Shown here: positions 58,785 through 64,000 of the stretch, in pieces
How positions within the stretch are numbered: the first letter of the stretch is position 1
Layout of the letters: each line of letters begins with the position of its first letter
Assembly (NCBI GenBank): GCA_947044405.1
Contig: CAMRHE010000028.1
Coordinates: 9,985,501 to 10,049,500 of the forward strand
Origin: Leptodactylus fallax
Taxonomy: Eukaryota > Chordata > Amphibia > Anura > Leptodactylidae
DNA length: 64,000 bases
Reading direction: 5' to 3'
The notes under the pieces: generated by a model
What the model was told of the DNA's origin: nothing
Seen by the model: the letters and a program-made list of their open reading frames with translations, nothing else
Database searches by the model: none
Made by a program: the position numbers and the translations under genes

Positions 58785-59470
58785 TGTGAAATAAAAAACA
58801 TAAACATACCTGTTATATCCCCTGCAGCTCCAGCATTGCCGCTCTAGTTGTCTTCATCGATTCTGCAGTGATGGCGCCACATACATGATTCACGACTGCT
58901 GCAGGTAATCATAGACCTTAGTAATGATGCTTGTAAGTATGGTCGGTGACTGCTGAGGTCAGTGACTGGCTGCATTGGTTGTGTGAATGATGTATGTGAT
59001 GTCATAGCTGCAGGGCCAAAGCAGTAGCACCGAAATAGCAGGGAACTGAATGGGTGAATATTTGCAAAAATCCACCTTTACAAAAATCCACAACTTAAAA
59101 AAAAAAAAAAAAAAAAAAAATTGCCATATTCTGACACCTGTAACTTTTTTTTTTACTTTATCATTTTGGGAATTGTTTGACCTTTATTCAACTTTTTATG
59201 GGAAGAAAAATGGCAAAAAAAAATGTCAGTTTGGCGATTTTGATCCGCCCACTTTGGTGCTCACTTTATTAAATAAATATTTTCATATAGTTCTGGCATT
59301 TTTTAGACACAGAAATACCTGTATTAATATAGTTTGCATATTTTTTATTTTAACTTTTTTTATTTTTTACTTTTATTTTCAGACCCTCTAAGGCACTTGA
59401 ACCCTAAGGAGTCTGATCTCCTATACAATATACCGCAATACTAATATATTGAAGTATAATGTAAAATCTA
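58785..59470. repeat. Large dispersed amphibian-type repeat
   Basis: Begins around 'cctgttatatcccctgcagc', with 'ggtgactgctgaggtcagtg' and 'aaaccctctaaggcacttga'-like DNA at the right ('cagaccctctaaggcacttg', 'aaccctaaggagtctgatc'). I recognise the layout from frog genomic repeats but not the class. Interrupted by an A run at 59098-59120. Confidence 0.55.
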
Positions 59471-59885
59471 TTGACTTCTATTATAGACTGACTATCGATA
59501 TCAATATAGTTGACCCTCATGAATGGTAGGCCATATAAGAGTAACTACCCAACTACCCAATATGCTCTCAATATGGGCGGTGGATGTTGTGAAGGTGTTA
59601 ATAGATCTCTATGGTCATGTAGACCATGAAGATCAAAATGATCAAACCTCATCAAATACAACTACCTTCATAAAGATCACTCCATATATTGACTTGTTAT
59701 ATTGATGCCAATGTCATGCTATCAATTGGTTTATATTCTTTCATCATTTTATTTTCCTATTGTATCAGTCATTTAAAGGAGGATTATAAAAATACCATGC
59801 AAGAATACAGATTGTCAGTCCAAACTAGGTCAGAGAACAGTATTATATATAGTATGCATTTGGTTGGTCTATAGGACACACAACC

Positions 59886-60095
59886 TATGGCAGCAGAGAG
59901 GCTCAGGGCTTAGCACCAATTTAGCACCGACTTGGCAACATCCGCAGGGAGTTTATATGTTCTCCCCATGTTTGTACGGACTTCCTTGGGTGCTCTTGTT
60001 TTCTCTTACACCTTCATTGCTAGGTTATTTGTGCCTGTTTGAGACAGGACTGTACAGCACTACAGAATATGCTGGCACTATATAAGCAACAGACC
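59886..60095 (+). mobile_element. SINE, truncated and diverged
   Basis: 'caacatccgcagggagttta', then 'tatgttctccccatgtttg', then a 3' part 'acagcactacagaatatgct' and 'ggcactatataagcaac'. The central part matches the V-SINE-like core ('gttctccccgtgtttgcgtg') widespread in fish and frogs. The head is decayed. Confidence 0.75.
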
Positions 60096-60289
60096 CATTC
60101 TCATCATTTCATAGTACAATTCAAGGGTTTTAAAAAAAAAAAAAAACTGCTAGTGAGGGGATGGAGTATTCATGTAATATACTGAGATTAATAATCCCCA
60201 GCCTGAGATTAATAATCCCTGGATTAGGCCATTTAGATCTACAGAAATAACAAGCACAGTATATATTCTGCTCGTGCACAGGACGCTTT

Positions 60290-60660
60290 AGTTCCTCAGG
60301 AACACTAGATCTGCGGTTATTACTCTTCCTTAGGCTGCAATCACCATTTCACAAGCTTTTCAACAGAGACGATGTGCGATTTGAAAAATGTTCCCCACCG
60401 GTACACTAAAGTAAAAATAAATAAGCAGCGAACAAGAGAAATAGTTATTGTATATGATGGCGATCAGCAATGTCAGGACGCCAGAAAAAAGCCTCTGCCT
60501 AGACTTTTCCTGCAGAGTTATCACAAGCTCCACATGTGCCGTATTCACCATGAGCTCTGTGCTCCCTTCCATGTACTCGGACCGAAATCAATTACACTGT
60601 TTGTGTTAATTACGTTCTCTAATAATTGCAAATCTTTGACAAATGACAGCAATACCTATA
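60290..60660. promoter_or_regulatory. Strong candidate conserved non-coding element
   Basis: Repeat-free block with GGCTGCAATCACCATTTC, AAATCAATTACACTGTTTG, GTTAATTACG, CTAATAATTGC and AAATGACAGCAAT. The run of cores at 60590-60655 is the densest in the window. A 138-codon plus-strand frame (60372-60788) covers it but has no domain and runs into a MITE. Confidence 0.5.
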
Positions 60661-60718
60661 AAGATAGCCTGCCAAACCCCACACATATGTTCAAAGAGGA
60701 TGGCATATATCATCTGAT

Positions 60719-60990
60719 CACCCTGAGCATTTTGGCGTTTAGTTTATCCAAATCCGCTCAGCCATTCCAAAGATATAAGCCCTTTTAGTGTTGATATAGA
60801 TTAGGGTCTACTAGCCAAGTAGGCGGTAACACTGTGGTTTCTCTGGGGGTGGAGTCTTTGTGTGCTGTAGGTCATGCAGTGTTACAGCCCACTTGGCTGG
60901 TAGACCCTAATATGCATCAACACTAAAAGGGCTTTGGAACAGCTGAACAGATTTGGATAAACAAAGCACCAAAATGCTCAGGGTGACAGT
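60719..60990. mobile_element. Foldback MITE (CACCCTGAG ends), copy 2
   Basis: From CACCCTGAGCATTTTGGCG to ACCAAAATGCTCAGGGTG. Inner arms are 'ccaaatccgctcagccattc' against 'gctgaacagatttgg', and 'agggtctactagccaagtag' against 'cttggctggtagaccctaat'. On the left a single remnant of the 48-bp unit ('tggcatatatcatctgatca', 60701-60720) abuts it. Confidence 0.85.
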
Positions 60991-60999
60991 GACCAACCC

Positions 61000-62030
61000 C
61001 ACCCCATCCCCACTGAATGACATAGGTGCCCTTATCCTATTTTCACGACAACAAGTCTAATCCAATTCATTGTCTTCTATCATTGCAGCACTTGTGGAGA
61101 CTTATCTTTGAGCAGGTTTTCAATAAACATGAAAATGAGAACAAGATCAATCTAAAACGAGGCCCCCTCACTCTAGGAGCCCTACGGCAGGTGCATGGGC
61201 TGGCAGGTGGTATATAACATCAGATGGTGTCTAGTTACCAAAGTACTGTAATGTCAATATTGTCTAGTTGGCATCTAAAAATGTTGGGATGTAAGCAAAT
61301 ATTTCCTACCCTGAATCTCCTGAAATACCTTCTTGTCCTGCAGAAGAACAACTATAACATGAAATGAAGGCTCTGTTTCACTTTAACTACTTGAGGATAC
61401 TGAAGTTCCTTTTAGGATCATCCCAGAATCAATAGCTATTCGGTTTATTGCAGTGGATTTATATTAGCAATAGGAGACGACTGCCTAAAATACAAGACAC
61501 AATCCATGGGCAAGAGTAGCGGGTCTCCGACAACCACTGAAGGCATAACTTAACACCTTGCCTCATTTGTGTCCGTCACTGACTTGCAGACTTTTACCTT
61601 TTTGCTCAGATCAATACACTTTGACATTAAGAAAAGATAAAACTAGGATCTGACTTGAAAACAATGATAGAAGAGTAAAGATGGACATAAAGCTGCGATA
61701 GCCGAATGCTCGTTTTACTTGATAACCATTTCGCCTGACCTCCCCACCACATACACATGTATAGAGAGAAAAATAAGCTGCTGATCAACACAATCGTTGG
61801 GAGTCGGGACACCCCTATACGCTTTAGATGGTTGGCTGGTCTTGTCAAAAGTGGTGGTTCATGTATAGACAAGAGTTTGTCCTAAAACATACAGTACATT
61901 GACCTTCAGTAAAATAAAGGTATCCATGTCATCATAGAATAAGCTATATTAAAGAGCACAGCTTGATGTTAATGGAATTACCCAACCTCCTAAAACGTAC
62001 GGCCTCTGCTTAGGTAGGTGAAGGTCAGAC
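61000..62030. other. Unassigned, repeat-poor sequence
   Basis: No gene or clear repeat recognised; ordinary composition. Confidence 0.4.
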
Positions 62031-62039
62031 TCTCAGCAC

Positions 62040-62231
62040 ACCTGCAGATTATAAGCTTGAAGGAACCGTGGACTTGAGTCTGCACCTTTTCACTGTTTAC
62101 ATTGGGTGGAAGACACTGCAGTGCTCAGAACGCCATACTTTTCAAAGTGGTTGTTGTGGGTATTGCAGCATTGTCCCAAGAGACAAGCCTTTGGCGGACA
62201 AACATTTTAAAAAGTTGGATAACCCCTTTAA
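62040..62231. mobile_element. T2-like MITE, right end
   Basis: Ends AAAAGTTGGATAACCCCTTTAA-type, that is GGATAACCCCTTTAA at 62217-62231. The left limit is unclear. Confidence 0.55.
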
Positions 62232-62553
62232 GCATCTCCTTGTGATACTATGTGATTTGTGCTTTATTTTTCCAGTCATTTGAGATATTCCTACAAAGTA
62301 ATCAATGACAAGTGACAGGGACATCCCCTGGCCACATCCTCTATAAAAGCATATAGTTGTGGTGTTGGGGCTACATAATGGTCGGCAGCTGCATTAAATG
62401 TCTCTCATTCTAAATATTCAGTGAGTACCAGGCAATTCTACATCTTCTATGCAAAATGCAGATTGTGGACATCTTTTCCAAGTGGTTTAGGTGGTTTCAG
62501 AGGGATCTAGCACTAAGGCCTGTGGTAACCAGTTATCTGGAAGGCGGTCATGT

Positions 62554-62882
62554 TTAAAGGGGTTGTGCAATTTGCTGAGCAGGTCACCTCCTACCCATTG
62601 AATAGGGGATAACTTGCAGATCAGTAGGAATCTGACTGCTGAGACCCCCCACCAATCAGGAAAACAGGCATGTTTTTCCCCCCATTTTGAATGGAACAGT
62701 TTCCAAGCAGCGCCCAGACTGCTCCATTCTCTGGAAAGAGTGCAAGTACTGCACCAAGCCATGGCCCCATTCAGAATAGGAGACAAAACACCCCTGTTCC
62801 CCTGACAGGTGGGGTCTCAATGTTTGGTCCCCCACCCTATGCATATAGCAGATAACTTGCTGAGATGGGAAAACCCTTTTAA
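62554..62882. mobile_element. T2-like MITE, both ends
   Basis: From TTAAAGGGGTTGTGCAATTT to GGGAAAACCCTTTTAA. Interior pairs: 'ttgaataggggataacttgc' against 'gcatatagcagataacttgc', and 'gctgagaccccccacc' against 'caggtggggtctcaatg'. Confidence 0.88.
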
Positions 62883-63103
62883 GCCAAGGCCGATGTTGCG
62901 GAAAGGCAGATTTTTTTTTTTTTGTTGCAGATTTTGCTGCGTTTTTTTGAGCCAAAGCCAAGAGTGGCTTCAACAGGAATTGGAAATATATAGAAAGTAT
63001 TTATACTTCTACCATCTGCTCAATCCACTCCACTCCTGGCTTTGGCTCAAGAAACTGCATCAAAAAATGCAACTTTTCCGCAATACATGGGTCTTAGCCT
63101 TAA
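62879..63103. mobile_element. Foldback element with TTAAGCCAAGGCC ends
   Basis: From TTAAGCCAAGGCCGATGTTG to ATGGGTCTTAGCCTTAA, with inner arms 'tttttgagccaaagcc' against 'ggctttggctcaag'. Shares its left TTAA with the preceding element, and its right TTAA begins TTAAGGGGTTGTCC. Confidence 0.82.
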
Positions 63104-63999
63104 GGGGTTGTCCTTACCACTGAAGTCAAGAAATATATTAAAGCAGTGAGGTCACTGAAGCATTTGCTGTATTTTCTAGCCCCATAAGTAGCAATGTATA
63201 AAGATTTATCATCACAAAATATTAATGGCTAAGATGCAGATAAGTTGATATTTTAAGATGACAAAAATGTGAGGACATAAATGAAAAACAAGCAGAATAT
63301 CACAATGTAAAGGCTGCCCAATAACATGAAACCTTCCACTCCATCCAAAGTGTTAATAAACTTAGAAGTAACATCCTCTTATTGTTTGCACACAAGACAT
63401 TCCGTCACTCCTTTAAGGCTTGCACAGGCGAGAACCCTTAGAAAGTACTCAATACAGATAACAGACACATCGGCTACAAGAGAAGTTTCTTTGCCTTAAA
63501 AGCTTTTTCTTGTTAAACAGCCACAAATGATGATATCCTTAAAATCTAAAAATCAGACCTCTCCATTCATCTTCAAGGTCCCGGTTCCTTTAACAGATGT
63601 ACTTTAGAAAAGGAGCAAGTGAATCCTAATTGTGTTTTATTTAGCTTCATGTTGTATCGAAGAGAAAAATCAATACCATTTGTACAGCAATGAAGAAAAA
63701 TGCAATCTATAAAGTCTTCTTATTGAGTAATTAAACACCCTATTATTGTCAAGAGCAGTGAAACCATGAATTTGATGAAAAGCTTTATTCAGGAAAATAC
63801 TGCAATGATTAATACCACCCTCCATATTAGATAAAAATGACGGTCTTTTGTGCCGGGTAGCCAGCAGCCACATAGGAATAAGAGAAGTAGATGCTAGTAG
63901 CACAATAACAGTATAACCTTGAACTGAACTTCCATCCTCAAGAAATTAAATGCTTTAGCGGGACTTTAAATCCTTCCACTTAGAGCTCATTTGTGTTTC
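63104..63999. promoter_or_regulatory. Repeat-poor end of window with weak regulatory candidates
   Basis: After the T2-like start at 63100 the DNA is single-copy-looking. 63340-63640 and 63720-63900 have CTCCTTTAAGGCTTGCACAG and GAGTAATTAAACACCC cores. The window ends within it. Confidence 0.3.
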
Positions 64000-64000
64000 A

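Noticed and set aside
60372..60788. 138-codon frame as a gene
   Set aside because: No domain; it crosses from a candidate non-coding element into a MITE.

Overview
The window reads as vertebrate, most likely anuran (frog) DNA. The single confident gene is the large 3' coding exon of fidgetin (FIGN), on the minus strand at 2814-5041. It encodes nearly the whole AAA ATPase with no frame break. The 5' edge of the exon is a splice acceptor, and the first few codons (a short upstream exon in vertebrate FIGN) were not found, so most of 5042-64000 is interpreted as the long FIGN intron and/or the gene-poor DNA around it. The anuran assignment rests on the many short elements with ends of the form TTAAAGGRR, the hallmark of T2/Kolobok MITEs described in Xenopus, and on other amphibian-type short repeats such as the GGTTCACAC-ended elements.

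Layout. 1-2813: region downstream of FIGN, probably 3' UTR at least in part, with a long perfect hairpin near the window edge. 2814-5041: FIGN exon. 5042-9130: intron start, then a cluster of T2-type MITEs. 9200-20100: single-copy-looking blocks alternating with microsatellites, a 54-bp minisatellite and foldback elements. 20170-21290: TG-rich repeat and the first 49-bp array. 21300-27970: more MITEs, a SINE head, a 48-bp array fused to a foldback element, and a high-complexity block at 24500. 28000-36500: quieter DNA with candidate regulatory blocks and a 14-bp-duplication-flanked insertion holding a snap-back hairpin at 33206-33599. 36500-47050: second 49-bp array, a 701-bp near-palindrome with TTAA ends, and AT-rich palindromes. 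47400-54100: candidate regulatory blocks between repeats. 54413-55265: the largest 49-bp array, containing an inversion. 55600-64000: SINE copy, second copy of the 48-bp-associated foldback, a chain of TTAA-abutting elements, and further high-complexity sequence.

There is no sign of a second protein-coding gene, rRNA, tRNA or CRISPR. Apart from FIGN, the noteworthy content is of two kinds. One is about eighteen repeat-free blocks rich in homeodomain/POU/Sox-like core words, as expected of an enhancer-bearing intron of a developmental gene. The other is a set of structural oddities in the repeats: satellites growing inside MITEs, elements sharing one TTAA, and hairpins ending at target-site-like duplications. 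Conservation of the blocks and names of the repeat families could not be tested here and are stated as inference.
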